Assembly (NCBI GenBank): GCA_031272895.1
Contig: JAISSW010000002.1
Coordinates: 186,001-250,000 of the forward strand
DNA: 64,000 nt
Reading direction: 5' to 3'
From: Clostridium sp.
GTDB lineage: Bacteria > Bacillota > Clostridia > Oscillospirales > Acutalibacteraceae
Below the pieces are notes generated by a model, which had not been told where the DNA came from, did not search any database, and was given only the letters and a program-made list of their open reading frames with translations. Positions 55,301-63,096 of the stretch are shown piece after piece. Numbering within the stretch: position 1 is the stretch's first letter; each line of letters opens with the position of its first letter. Made by a program: the position numbers and the translations under genes.

Positions 55301-55840
55301 GTAAATGCTGAGGATAACGCCCTCAAGCTTATCGTCGCCGCGGGCGTCGCCGAAAAGGGCGCTCAAGGCGGCAAAGCCCTCGTTTTCCTGCGCATACGCC
55401 TCTTGCAGAAGCTCGTCCATGGCGTCGCCCTCCATGGCACGGGACTGCGCATCGTCAAGCAGCTTAAAATCCGGCGGCAAGGAGCAGGCGTTAAAGTTTT
55501 CCTTAACAAGCCTGCCGCAAAGGCTGTCTATGGTGGAAATCTGCGCGGAGGGCAGCAGCAACAGCTTACGCCTCAGCTGCGGCAGCTCCGGGTGACGGCG
55601 CGCACGCTCGGCAAGGCGGACGCTCAGCTTTTGGCGCAGCTGAGCCGCCGCCGCGCGCGTAAAGGTAACTATCAGCAGCTGTGAGGGGTCACAGGGGTTT
55701 TGGGTATCCTCAAGCCGCCGCAAAACACGCTCAACCAGCACGGCGGTTTTGCCGCTGCCCGCCGCCGCAGACACCAACACCGCGCCGCCGCGCGCATTGA
55801 TTGCAGCAAGCTGCCGCTCACTCCAAACAATGTTGGACAT
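52388..55840 (-). CDS. addA: AddA-type helicase/nuclease
   Basis: This 1150-residue protein has the UvrD/AddA helicase core: Walker A SAAAGSGKTAVLVERVL (residues 25-41), ILVDEYQDVNRLQE (motif II), LMSIHKSKGLEFPV (motif V) and LLYVAATRAKEQL (motif VI). Near residue 1100 a RecB-type nuclease motif VVVDYKTDRAS follows. AddA with AddB processes double-strand breaks. addB, normally adjacent, is not in the window; the upstream neighbour is a YhhN-like gene overlapping by one base (TAATG). A nuclease partner elsewhere is assumed. Confidence 0.92.
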   Translation of the reverse strand: MSNIVWSERQLAAINARGGAVLVSAAAGSGKTAVLVERVLRRLEDTQNPCDPSQLLIVTFTRAAAAQLRQKLSVRLAERARRHPELPQLRRKLLLLPSAQISTIDSLCGRLVKENFNACSLPPDFKLLDDAQSRAMEGDAMDELLQEAYAQENEGFAALSALFGDARGDDKLEGVILSIYRQAQANPNPREWLHSLLAPYEENCPLRDSVWGKAIVREADEAIESLLALHNEALPVLEQEEEVAASFGAAYASDIAILSGLRHELAQGAWDDICARLEGTKLVSRGRAPKGYEQTELFLWAEKRRDRVKKTIKKLKAELFFLNEKTVREDTALLLPQARELIRLAEGFEEKLKRRKIERGCADFGDVQHLALGLLIDEKGQKTPLAKALSEQFAEILVDEYQDVNRLQEALFRALSRDESNLFFVGDVKQSIYRFRQAEPGIFLERRDSLAPYDPEEKRGGRVFLAQNYRSLPGVTGFVNTVFSALMQKRAGELDYTEEEYLVPFRRAEGEKPDVIFRLLRTGEGDRDEQQARYCASLVEKLLSQGRRAEDIAILMRSPRKKAALYKAALERRGIACQTELSGGFFETNEIRLALSLLQVIDNPLQDVPLLAVLLSPLFGFCEDDAAEISLLEGDGLYSKILLAANQDSRYDELLKFLAKWRKLSLAMPCALFVRRLFEESGLFSIVQAMKNGAGRKANLQRLAELAEQSLDAESPGLSGLLRFLDAIKERGLSLDAANTQGGGVRLMSIHKSKGLEFPVCIIADIGRGFNTAGAKSAAICAPKGGLGLKLRQGDAFGVYPTIQHTAAKLETAELDRAEELRLLYVAATRAKEQLCLIGATDRAGSTAESLMEKAAAAMPLSGGFFPAHSVRGQGSYLGWLLAALGLPHVPGYVKPPLENQAFRLDFRIDDIPPEEGAVEPELDFPPPDEAMLAEIRKCLNWQYPSTVPAGIAAKQTASSFAKGDYPENIAQRAPAFLQAEQKSAASRGTLLHWVLERLDFPAAFRDFEAALGEIAGEGGLDVKQLTGAEKQMLRDFAQSEIVGRMAASGRLERERQFTARLAVEELYPEHSGCREKITVIGAADCVFEEDGGLVVVDYKTDRASAEQLLGRYAPQLRVYALALSKCKEMPVKAVLLYSLRNREEVEVRL

Positions 55841-56643
55841 TATTTAAGGAAATAGAGGCTTGCGGCAAGCACATACTGCGCAACATAATAAAGCGTAATG
55901 TTTACGGCGATTTGCGCGGGCTTTGCTTTTTCCTTTGCAACGTTGAAATAGATTTGCGAAAGCACCAAATCCGAAAGGAAGAACAGCAGCAAGCCAAGCG
56001 CAAAAACCGCGGGGACTGTGTTCAAGGTCAAGGAGCCGACTGTGAAAGCAGCCTGTGCAACGGAAACATCGCCGGACATAGCGGGGAACATCAGCAATAT
56101 TGGCAGAACCATGGTCGCCGTCAGCACAACGGTGTAAATCAGCAATACCGGACGGAACTCCCCATAGGCAAGCTTCATGGGCTTTTCAAGGAAGAACATA
56201 AACAGCGCCATGGCGACGCCCGCCGCAAGGGCAATCAGCACTACCCTTGTGTCAAAGGCAAAAACGGAGTTAAGCCCCGCCAAAAAGAAGAAATGCCCCA
56301 CCAAGAACGCGCTGAAGCCGCAGTACATATAATACTTTTTTGACTCGGGGTGGGAGTCCTTTTGGTCAAGCCAAATGTCGCCCAAAAGACCGCAGACCTG
56401 ACCCGCCACAACGCAGAGAATCATAATCAGCGAGTTTTTGCTGATTAGCACCTGACCGGCGCTTGTGACGTCTTTGCCGGCGAGGATAACAGCCGAAAAC
56501 AGCGAGTAGACAATGAACAGAATGCTCATGACCGTTTTGACGGCGAGCGCGGGCTTGAATTTTTCTTGGGAACGCAAGGGGATATAGCTGCACAGCCCGG
56601 CAATGGGCAGCACAACCGCGGGAATAATGAGTGACAAAGACAA
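55840..56643 (-). CDS. YhhN-like membrane protein, second copy
   Basis: This 267-residue polytopic protein has about eight hydrophobic segments and the family motifs GLLGDIWLDQK and FFLSDLVLSQIYF, as in the lysoplasmalogenase-like protein at 11747-12442, but is longer. Function is not proven. The start is placed at the TTG 8 nt after GAGGAG; a TTG six codons earlier precedes that site. It overlaps addA by one base and is probably co-transcribed with it from the promoter at 56683-56711. Confidence 0.7.
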   Translation of the reverse strand: MSLSLIIPAVVLPIAGLCSYIPLRSQEKFKPALAVKTVMSILFIVYSLFSAVILAGKDVTSAGQVLISKNSLIMILCVVAGQVCGLLGDIWLDQKDSHPESKKYYMYCGFSAFLVGHFFFLAGLNSVFAFDTRVVLIALAAGVAMALFMFFLEKPMKLAYGEFRPVLLIYTVVLTATMVLPILLMFPAMSGDVSVAQAAFTVGSLTLNTVPAVFALGLLLFFLSDLVLSQIYFNVAKEKAKPAQIAVNITLYYVAQYVLAASLYFLK

Positions 56644-56682
56644 GGTGAATGCTCCTCTCAATTATGTAATATTGTCACCACT

Positions 56683-56711
56683 ATTATAACAAACTTTGTT
56701 TTGGAATTCAA
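56683..56711 (-). promoter_or_regulatory. Promoter of the YhhN-addA unit
   Basis: Minus strand: TTGAAT (56706-56711), 17-bp spacer, TATAAT (56683-56688), about 40 bp before the start. Confidence 0.82.
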
Positions 56712-56764
56712 TAGCTTTTTGTAAAATGGCCGCGCACAAACAAAAAATGTTATATTTCATATTT

Positions 56765-56796
56765 AGAATTAAAATTCTGTGCAATTGTGATAAAAT
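56765..56796 (+). promoter_or_regulatory. Extended -10 promoter with palindrome upstream of the lipase-like gene
   Basis: TGA-TAAAAT (56788-56796) is an extended -10. The -35 region holds a perfect palindrome AGAATT-AA-AATTCT (56765-56778) instead of a consensus hexamer, suggesting a regulator site. Confidence 0.45.
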
Positions 56797-56834
56797 ATCA
56801 ATATTAGTCGAATGCGCCGTAAAAGGAGTTAAGC

Positions 56835-57836
56835 ATGAGAAAAATTACCAAAAGCCTTGCCGTAATCCTCGCCTGTGTTACGGCGCTGATTTGTTCGGCA
56901 TCAATTTTTGTCGCCTCCGCCGCCGAGCAGGACGCGGTGCGACTGGAGCACAGGAACGGCAGCATTGTCGAATACCACGACGTTGTGTTTGGTCCAAGCG
57001 TTTTTGAGCAGCCCTCAAGCGTTTACAGCCCGCAGCTTGCCAAGCTCAGCTGTTCCCTTGGAGAGCTTTCGGAGTGCGACCTTGTGCCCAATATGCAGCT
57101 GCTTGGTATTGGTGACTGCTATAAATATGTTTCTTCCGCCGACTCGAACTCCTCATTCCCAAATTATTTCATCGGCGCAAGGCAAATGACGATAAACGGC
57201 AAGGACACCGCCGTGTTTATCCTTTATTGCCAGGGCACAGGCAGCAGCTTTGCGCAAATCATGAACTGCCTCAAGCTCGCCACCGTGGACTATTGCGGCT
57301 ATAATGTCCACGCGGGCTTCCGCGAGCTTGCGGACGAGCTGTGGAATTCACTTGCGGCGTTTATTGACCGGAACCCTCAGCTTCCAAAGGAGCGCAAGCT
57401 GCTGCTGACGGGCTTCAGCGCCGGCGCGGCGGCGGTTAACCTTATGGGGCTGCGCTTTAACACGGAAAAAAGCAACACCATCGCCCAAAAGGACGACGTT
57501 TATGTCTACGGCTTTGCGAACCCCAATGTCTACGTGGGCGGCAAGTCCGACACCGTGGATTTCAACAACATCTTTTGTATAGATAACCTGAGCGACCCGA
57601 TTCCGCGCCTGCCGTTCAACACCGTTTTCGGCGAATGGAACAAGCCGGGCATAATTTATGTGCTTGACGACGACGACAGCTCAAGCGGTCACAACTTTCC
57701 GCACCGCAACCCCGTGTACCTTAAAGGGATTGACAGCGTCCAACCCGGCAGCTACAGCACTGCGTTCAGCTTTACAACAATCTTTAAGGTTGCGCAAATG
57801 ATATACTATGAAATGCTTTACAGCTTGAGGGGCTGA
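56835..57836 (+). CDS. Secreted class 3 lipase-like protein
   Basis: This 333-residue protein has a cleavable signal peptide ending VASAA-EQ (about residue 30). The mature part is an alpha/beta hydrolase: GYNVHAGFRELADEL, nucleophile Ser195 in TGFSAGAA, Asp254 in DNLSDPIP, and His286 or His290 in GHNFPH, the order of lipase class 3. The substrate is unknown; extracellular esters are likely. AAAGGAG precedes the ATG. It converges on sigE with only 4 bases between the stops, so no separate terminator fits. Confidence 0.8.
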   Translation: MRKITKSLAVILACVTALICSASIFVASAAEQDAVRLEHRNGSIVEYHDVVFGPSVFEQPSSVYSPQLAKLSCSLGELSECDLVPNMQLLGIGDCYKYVSSADSNSSFPNYFIGARQMTINGKDTAVFILYCQGTGSSFAQIMNCLKLATVDYCGYNVHAGFRELADELWNSLAAFIDRNPQLPKERKLLLTGFSAGAAAVNLMGLRFNTEKSNTIAQKDDVYVYGFANPNVYVGGKSDTVDFNNIFCIDNLSDPIPRLPFNTVFGEWNKPGIIYVLDDDDSSSGHNFPHRNPVYLKGIDSVQPGSYSTAFSFTTIFKVAQMIYYEMLYSLRG

Positions 57837-57840
57837 TTCT

Positions 57841-58554
57841 TCAGCGCTCGGCAAGCCGGTTCTTCAGCTTGGTGAGTATTCTTTTTTCCAAGCGGGATAT
57901 ATAGCTTTGGGAAATCCCAAGGCTGTCCGCAACCTCCTTTTGTGTGTATTCCCTTGGGCAGCCAAGCCCAAAGCGCATACGGATTATAAGCTTTTCCCTC
58001 TCCTCCAGCCTGCCGATGACCAAAAGCAGCCGCCGCCTTTCATCGGCGTCCTCCAGCTCCGTTTGGATGCCGTCGCTTTGTGTACCCAGCACGTCTGAGA
58101 GCAGCAGCTCGTTGCCGTCCCAATCCACGTTCAGCGGCTCGTCAATAGAGATTTCTCCGCGCTCTTTTGCCGTTTTGCGCAGGTGCATAAGGATTTCATT
58201 CTCAATGCACCTGCTGGCGTAGGTTGCAAGCTTTGTGTTTTTGGACGGGTCAAAGCTGCGCACTGCCTTAATCAGCCCAATGCTGCCTATGCCTATCAAA
58301 TCGTCCGTTGGTGTGCCGGTGTTTTCAAACTTGCGGGCAATGTAGACGACAAGCCTTAAATTGTGTACTATTAAGGTGTCACGCACAGCCTCGTCCCCCG
58401 CAAGGATTCTCTCAAACAGCTCCCGCTCCTCCTCTCGCGTCAGCGGGGGCGGCAGGCTTTGGGACGAACCCATGTAATGTATTTCCTGCGGCGGGTAAAG
58501 GAAGCCCATTACCCTTTCCGTCAACCATTTTATTATACTAAGTATTTTTTCCAT
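57841..58554 (-). CDS. sigE: Sporulation sigma factor SigE
   Basis: This 237-residue protein is the mother-cell sigma-E precursor. The N-terminal pro-region [20 protein letters not shown] is membrane-associated and is removed by SpoIIGA. Region 2 ([31 protein letters not shown]) and region 4 ([25 protein letters not shown]) are intact. The ATG at 58554 follows GGGAGG, and the gene overlaps spoIIGA by 17 bases, so they are coupled. The forespore sigma gene sigG, often next, is not adjacent here. Confidence 0.95.
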   Translation of the reverse strand: MEKILSIIKWLTERVMGFLYPPQEIHYMGSSQSLPPPLTREEERELFERILAGDEAVRDTLIVHNLRLVVYIARKFENTGTPTDDLIGIGSIGLIKAVRSFDPSKNTKLATYASRCIENEILMHLRKTAKERGEISIDEPLNVDWDGNELLLSDVLGTQSDGIQTELEDADERRRLLLVIGRLEEREKLIIRMRFGLGCPREYTQKEVADSLGISQSYISRLEKRILTKLKNRLAER

Positions 58555-59422
58555 TGCGAACCTCCCTGCACTGCTCAAAAAACACGTTACCCAAAAGCGC
58601 CGTATATTCGCCGCCCGCCGGCGCCCTGTCACTGACGGCTATGTAAACCTCGTCGCAAAGCCAGCGCTTTTTCCCCCGCACAGCTACGGCACTGCTTGCC
58701 CTGAAGGCGGGCAAAAGCCCCGTGCCGCCAACGCTGTTAAAGGGTATCAGCCGCAAAGCGGAAAGCTCCGGCTTAGCTCCGGCTTCCTCAAACGCAAGGA
58801 CCTCCGGCGGGGCAATGGCGTGCAGTGCGTCACGCTGCGCAACAATCACCGGCGCCCCGCTGAAGCCTTCGCGCAGGGAACTGCCGCTGTCAAACAGTGC
58901 CTTGCAGCTGAGCTCTTTGCCGCCTGCGTTTATCGTCAGGTCAAACACATGGTTTTCCGGCGCGTTGCGGCGTGTCAGCAGCGCCAGCAGACGCACAAGA
59001 GCGTAGCACAAAATGGTGCTTACGCATAAAAGAAGAACCGAAATGTCCCAATACGCCGCCCCGTTGTTAAAAACCATGCCCTGCGGCGCAAGCAGGCTCC
59101 AAAGGGCAAGCATAGCTCCCGCGAAGATAAAGCTTGCCATCATAAAGCAGCCCGCCGCACGCAGATAAAACCTGAGCGAACGGAAGCCGAACGCAAGCCA
59201 TGCAAGCAGGCCACAGCCCGCTATTTTTATCAGCACACCCAGCGCCGTGGGCAGGGGCGGCAGCAATATAACCAAGCTCATTGCGCCGCCAAGGAGCGTG
59301 GCAAGCAGCAGCCGCAGCCTGCGCGGGCGCAGCTTAAGCAGGGCGGCACAGGCAAGCAGCAGCATGGCGGTGATAAAGCAGTTTAGAAAAATAAGAACGT
59401 CTATATAAATAACCCGTTGCAT
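58538..59422 (-). CDS. spoIIGA: Sigma-E processing protease SpoIIGA
   Basis: This 294-residue protein has five membrane spans in the N-terminal half and an aspartic-protease-like C-terminal domain with LFDSGSSL (DSG at 178-180). It cleaves pro-SigE on the forespore-facing septum, triggered by the SpoIIR signal. The ATG at 59422 has GGGGGAGGG upstream; the frame continues 21 codons further without support. It heads the spoIIGA-sigE pair. No clear promoter was found just upstream; a Spo0A-dependent one is expected. Confidence 0.92.
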   Translation of the reverse strand: MQRVIYIDVLIFLNCFITAMLLLACAALLKLRPRRLRLLLATLLGGAMSLVILLPPLPTALGVLIKIAGCGLLAWLAFGFRSLRFYLRAAGCFMMASFIFAGAMLALWSLLAPQGMVFNNGAAYWDISVLLLCVSTILCYALVRLLALLTRRNAPENHVFDLTINAGGKELSCKALFDSGSSLREGFSGAPVIVAQRDALHAIAPPEVLAFEEAGAKPELSALRLIPFNSVGGTGLLPAFRASSAVAVRGKKRWLCDEVYIAVSDRAPAGGEYTALLGNVFFEQCREVRNGKNT

Positions 59423-59495
59423 AAGCCCTCCCCCTATACTTGCGTGTAAGAGTCTATCACCCTTTGCCCGCCGAATATGTCGCAACAGGGGGTAA

Positions 59496-59543
59496 GAAAA
59501 AACAAGTCCCCGCGGTGCGAACTGCCGCGAGGCTTAGCTTGTT
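59496..59543 (-). terminator. Terminator of the 45-residue peptide gene
   Basis: Minus strand: AACAAG/CTTGTT outer stem with an inner GC-rich CCTCGCGG/CCGCGGGG stem, followed by TTTT with A-rich extension. It lies about 17 bases past the stop. Confidence 0.82.
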
Positions 59544-59559
59544 TTCTGTTCTTTTGTCA

Positions 59560-59697
59560 TCAGCCCTTGATGCTGAGCGGTCCCTGTTCAAGGGAAACCA
59601 GCGCCAACACCTTCAGGAAACGGGATACAAGGCCTTGTTCGCGTTCCATGCCCTGAAGCAGCTGCTTTTCCATGTTCCACCGTTCGCGGATACTCAT
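59560..59697 (-). CDS. 45-residue peptide with a consensus promoter
   Basis: This small protein reads MSIRERWNMEKQLLQGMERE and ends LEQGPLSIKG. It is probably helical and amphipathic (LVSRFLKVLALVSLEQ), has no signal peptide, and resembles no family I know. Support for a real gene is strong: AAAGGAGG 8 nt before the ATG, an exact sigma-A promoter 34 bp upstream, and a terminator downstream. It lies alone between spoIIGA and an unexplained 0.5-kb region. Function unknown. Confidence 0.75.
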   Translation of the reverse strand: MSIRERWNMEKQLLQGMEREQGLVSRFLKVLALVSLEQGPLSIKG

Positions 59698-59730
59698 GTG
59701 CCGAACCTCCTTTCTTAATGGGTTAATACC

Positions 59731-59759
59731 ATTATAGAGCAAAAAGCGGTTTTTGTCAA
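59731..59759 (-). promoter_or_regulatory. Promoter of the 45-residue peptide
   Basis: Minus strand: TTGACA (59754-59759), 17-bp spacer, TATAAT (59731-59736). Exact sigma-A consensus. Confidence 0.9.
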
Positions 59760-59764
59760 GCACA

Positions 59765-59863
59765 TTGCACAAATCGAACCCCTCAATTTTGTGCAACATA
59801 GCTAAAAACTTTTTGCAGCGCTGTGGCTTGCGGCGGATTTATTTGTGAAAACACGGTCACAAA
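59765..59863. promoter_or_regulatory. Two dyads upstream of the small-peptide promoter
   Basis: TTGCACAAA (59765-59773) and TTTGTGCAA (59788-59796) are inverted around 14 nt, 5 bp upstream of the -35. A second dyad, TTTGTGA (59842-59848) with TCACAAA (59857-59863), lies farther upstream. Both share TTTGTG, suggesting sites for one regulator. Confidence 0.5.
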
Positions 59864-60150
59864 AAGTCTTTTTGCCCCCGTCAGCGGGCAATAAAATCTC
59901 CATTTAGCACAAAATTCACGCCGCTTACTGCCTGATTCCAAAATTTTCCGCCGAGTTTGGCGCATTATCAACCTTTATTTTGCCATACTAAGCACGCGGA
60001 ACGGAAGAGTTATTCCGTTGGGCGCAAAAAGCCTTAAAACGCAAGGCGCTTGCGTTAGGTACGGGGCGTTGTGCGGCAAGGTTTTCCGCAGACCCATTAA
60101 CGGTCCTTTGACCGCAAAAGCGAAAACGGAAAACCGAAACGGCAAAAAAC

Positions 60151-60179
60151 TTGAAAAAAAAAGTGTCCTATGTTACAAT
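60151..60179 (+). promoter_or_regulatory. Promoter of the DUF5696-like lipoprotein gene
   Basis: TTGAAA (60151-60156), 17-bp spacer, TACAAT (60174-60179), 96 bp before the ATG. Confidence 0.75.
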
Positions 60180-60209
60180 AGAACATGGATTTTTCAAAGG
60201 TCCGCGTCC

Positions 60210-60247
60210 CGAAGGACAAGCCCGCCGAGCGGCGGCACTGTCCTTCG
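60210..60247 (+). other. Leader hairpin before the DUF5696-like gene
   Basis: CGAAGGACA pairs with TGTCCTTCG (60210-60218 and 60239-60247), with an inner CCGCC/GGCGG stem. The ribosome binding site lies just after it. No U-run, so not a terminator. Confidence 0.55.
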
Positions 60248-60275
60248 CCGCTACATACTGAGGGAGTAGAGGAAC

Positions 60276-62465
60276 ATGAAGCGTTTTTTGGCGGTATTGC
60301 TGATAGCTTTGCTTTTAATATTGCCGGTTTCCTGCGGGGCAGCGCCCGCCCTGCTGGAGGAAAGCTACGACAAGCTCAACGAGAGCATAAGCCCCGTTAT
60401 TGACGCCGCATTGCACAAGCCGCCCGCGGATGTTAAAAAGCTTAAGAAGATGGCGGCGGGCGGAATAATAGAGCTTTATTGCGACCCGACAACCTTTGCT
60501 GTCAGCGTTAAGGAAACGGTCAGCGGGCAATATTGGCACTCCCTGCCGAGCTATGTAGCCGGTCAGACGGACAGCGCCGCACCGGTCAGCCTTACGGTGC
60601 GCAGCGAGAACGAGCGCTATTATTGGAATGTTCAGGATAATTCCGTCGCTTTCGGCAAGGCGTCAAGCGAGCCTATAGCCGACGGCAGCGGCGTCTTGGT
60701 TGCATATGACTGCTATCTCAACGCCCAAGAGGCGCAAAGCTCTTCCCCCTCCATGGGCTTCCGCGTGGAGCTGCGCTGCACAATCACGGACGGCAGCCTT
60801 GTGGTCCAAGCGAACTGGCGCAGCCTTGTGCCGGATTCCCAGGCCGTGCTGGAGCGTATGGGGGTATTGGAATACTTCGGTGCCTACACAAAAAGCGGTG
60901 CGAATGACTTTTTGCTTTTGCCGGACGGCAGCGGTGCTGTTGTAAAGACGGCCAAGGAGGACAAGACCTTTGCCCAAGCGCTCAGCTTTCAGGTCTATGG
61001 CCCGGATAGGGCGACACCCTCGCCGAACTATTCATATTCGGCTATACTTCCGGTGTTTGGAATCAGGCGCGGCAGCAGCGGCTTTGCGGCATATATAGAG
61101 CAGGGCGACGCAATTGCCACAATCACCGCGGACCGGCAGCGGGAGGATAATTCCCTCAACAGCGTGGGGGCGTGCTTTGATATTACCCCCAGCTTGACGG
61201 AGAAAAAAGGCAGCAAAACAGTTGTTTACAGCTCCACCGGCAGCTACTCTGAGCCGGTTTGTATACGCTACCGCTTCCTCTCCGGCAGTGCGGCAAGCTA
61301 TTCGGGCATGGCGGGCGCCCTGCGTGAGCAGATGATGCGCAGCCGTCTGCTTCCAAACCGCAGTGTGGAAAACCAGGAGAAAATCCCCGTCAACATAAGC
61401 CTGACGGCAACCGCCCGGATTAAGGGGCTGTTTGAATACACCAAAACAATGGCCACCGCAGAGCAGGCGGAGGAGCTGCTTTCCCTGCTGAAGGGCAAGG
61501 GAATAGACAACGTGTTCATGCAGCTGTTGGGCGCAACAACAAGGGGCGACAGCGTAAGGGTTTTGAGCCGTGTTGGCGGCAACGACGCCTACAGCGCCCT
61601 GCAAAAAAATATGCAGGCACAAAACATGAGGTTGTTTTTGGATATTCCGTTCTTGACGGGCAACGGCGGCGAGCGGGCGGAGAGCCTTTACGGTAAAAGC
61701 ATCAGTATCCCCTACACCAACGCCGTCAGCACCCTTTACGGCGCCAAGCAGCGCACCTATACCCTGCGAGCGATGGAAAGCCTTGATGACGTGACAGAAA
61801 GGCTGCTGCTGAGTATGCGCGAGCTTGAACCTATGGGGCTTTCCTTGGGGGATTTAGACGCTGCGCTTTGCTCCGATTACTCCGACGGGGGGCGCTATAA
61901 TCGCCAGCAGTCCGTGCAAAAAATCCGTGAGCAGCTCACGGCACTTTCAACCGAGCGCAAGCTGATGGTACCCGGCGGCAATTTCTATTTACTCTATAAC
62001 GCCTCCGTCGTCACGGAGCTGCCGAGCGCGGCCGTCGCCCACACGGAGAGCGCCGCCTATGTCAGTATACCCTTGGTGCAAATGCTGCTGCACGGGCTTG
62101 TTGATTATTCTTTCACACCGCTAAACCTTGAGGAGGACAAAGAAACCGCCCTGCTAAAAAGTATAGCCTACGGAGCAATTCCCGCGTTCAGCTGGGCGGC
62201 TACCGTGCCAAACGGCTCCTCCGGCGCTGTTGACGCCTTGGATTACGAAAACGGAATTAGCTTTGCCGCCGCGGCAAGCGAAAAAGCAAGCCTGGCGCTT
62301 GCGGATTTGCGCGGCTCTCGCATAACCGACCATACAGTCTATAAAACGGGGGTGAGTGGAACCACCTATGAAACGGGCGCGGTTGTCTATGTTAACTCAA
62401 GCGCAAAGGCGGCTGAGGTTAACGGGCTTACCATACCCGCAAAGAGCTTCCTGCGAGTTAACTGA
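60276..62465 (+). CDS. DUF5696-like lipoprotein
   Basis: This 729-residue protein has a type II signal peptide with lipobox LPVSC (Cys at about residue 20) and a large extracellular part. The body reads LLPDGSGAVVKTAKEDKTFAQ, FGIRRGSSGFAAYIEQGDA and, late, LDALDYENGISFAA, matching DUF5696 proteins in my memory. These are surface lipoproteins of unknown function, often near carbohydrate or polysaccharide genes. The ATG has GAGGAAC just upstream. nrdR follows after 33 bases and might be co-transcribed. Confidence 0.75.
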   Translation: MKRFLAVLLIALLLILPVSCGAAPALLEESYDKLNESISPVIDAALHKPPADVKKLKKMAAGGIIELYCDPTTFAVSVKETVSGQYWHSLPSYVAGQTDSAAPVSLTVRSENERYYWNVQDNSVAFGKASSEPIADGSGVLVAYDCYLNAQEAQSSSPSMGFRVELRCTITDGSLVVQANWRSLVPDSQAVLERMGVLEYFGAYTKSGANDFLLLPDGSGAVVKTAKEDKTFAQALSFQVYGPDRATPSPNYSYSAILPVFGIRRGSSGFAAYIEQGDAIATITADRQREDNSLNSVGACFDITPSLTEKKGSKTVVYSSTGSYSEPVCIRYRFLSGSAASYSGMAGALREQMMRSRLLPNRSVENQEKIPVNISLTATARIKGLFEYTKTMATAEQAEELLSLLKGKGIDNVFMQLLGATTRGDSVRVLSRVGGNDAYSALQKNMQAQNMRLFLDIPFLTGNGGERAESLYGKSISIPYTNAVSTLYGAKQRTYTLRAMESLDDVTERLLLSMRELEPMGLSLGDLDAALCSDYSDGGRYNRQQSVQKIREQLTALSTERKLMVPGGNFYLLYNASVVTELPSAAVAHTESAAYVSIPLVQMLLHGLVDYSFTPLNLEEDKETALLKSIAYGAIPAFSWAATVPNGSSGAVDALDYENGISFAAAASEKASLALADLRGSRITDHTVYKTGVSGTTYETGAVVYVNSSAKAAEVNGLTIPAKSFLRVN

Positions 62466-62498
62466 CAAGCAAACAAAAAAGAATTAGGGGAGAAAAAA

Positions 62499-62969
62499 AT
62501 GAAATGCCCGTTCTGCGGACTGGAGGACAGCCGCGTAGTAGACAGCCGACCCTCTGACGACAAGTCAAGGATACGCCGCCGCCGAGAATGCGAAAGCTGT
62601 AAAAGGCGCTTTACCACATACGAAACGGTGGAAACAATTCCCATTGTTGTGGTGAAGAAAAACATGACCCGTGAACCCTTCAGCAGGGAAAAGCTGTTCA
62701 AAAGTCTGCTGATTGCCTGCAGCAAGCGCCCCGTTGAAACGGACGAGCTTGACCGCATTGTGACTGAAATTGAGGCGACGCTGCAAAACTCAATGCAGAG
62801 GGAGATTCCCAGCGTCAGGATTGGCGAGCTGGTAATGGAGAACCTGCGCAGCCTTGACGAGGTGGCATATGTGCGCTTTGCGTCGGTTTACCACCGCTTC
62901 CAAGACATAAGCACCTTTAAGGAGGCAATTTCGCAAATTCTGGGTGAAAAGCCGACGGAAGAGGGATAA
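62499..62969 (+). CDS. nrdR: Transcriptional repressor NrdR
   Basis: This 156-residue repressor of ribonucleotide reductase genes has a zinc ribbon with C3-x2-C6 and C31-x2-C34, followed by an ATP-cone (about residues 49-139) that senses dATP/ATP. MKCPFCGLEDSRVVDSR is the family N-terminus. No NrdR box is visible next to it and no nrd genes are in the window. AGGGGAG lies before the ATG. Confidence 0.96.
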   Translation: MKCPFCGLEDSRVVDSRPSDDKSRIRRRRECESCKRRFTTYETVETIPIVVVKKNMTREPFSREKLFKSLLIACSKRPVETDELDRIVTEIEATLQNSMQREIPSVRIGELVMENLRSLDEVAYVRFASVYHRFQDISTFKEAISQILGEKPTEEG

Positions 62970-62983
62970 AAAGCGAAGTTTTT

Positions 62984-63064
62984 GCATATTATTTCATTTT
63001 TGTTGCATAATTATGCGTCATATTTCTAAAACAGAAAAATATCCGCCTGCGTATGTGGTATAAT
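62984..63064 (+). promoter_or_regulatory. Extended -10 promoter and ARG-box-like dyad of argD
   Basis: TGG-TATAAT (63056-63064) is an extended -10 without a good -35. Upstream, GCATAATTATGC (63005-63016) is a perfect palindrome resembling an ArgR/AhrC half-site pair, with a weaker TGCATATTATTTCA copy at 62984-62997. Confidence 0.5.
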
Positions 63065-63096
63065 CATCAACTAACAAATATTGTTGGAGGTAGAAC

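Larger units (their letters stand above)
59698..60275. other. 578-bp intergenic region with promoters and dyads
   Basis: This AT-richer region holds no gene I can support. It contains the promoter of the 45-residue peptide (59731-59759), two dyads upstream of it (TTGCACAAA/TTTGTGCAA at 59765-59796 and TTTGTGA/TCACAAA at 59842-59863), a promoter at 60151-60179 on the plus strand, and a leader hairpin at 60210-60247. The part from 59870 to 60150 shows no recognisable signal. Confidence 0.6.

Noticed and set aside
59764..59796. tRNA-like GGTTCGATT segment on the minus strand
   Set aside because: No cloverleaf or acceptor pairing could be formed around it; it lies in a dyad.
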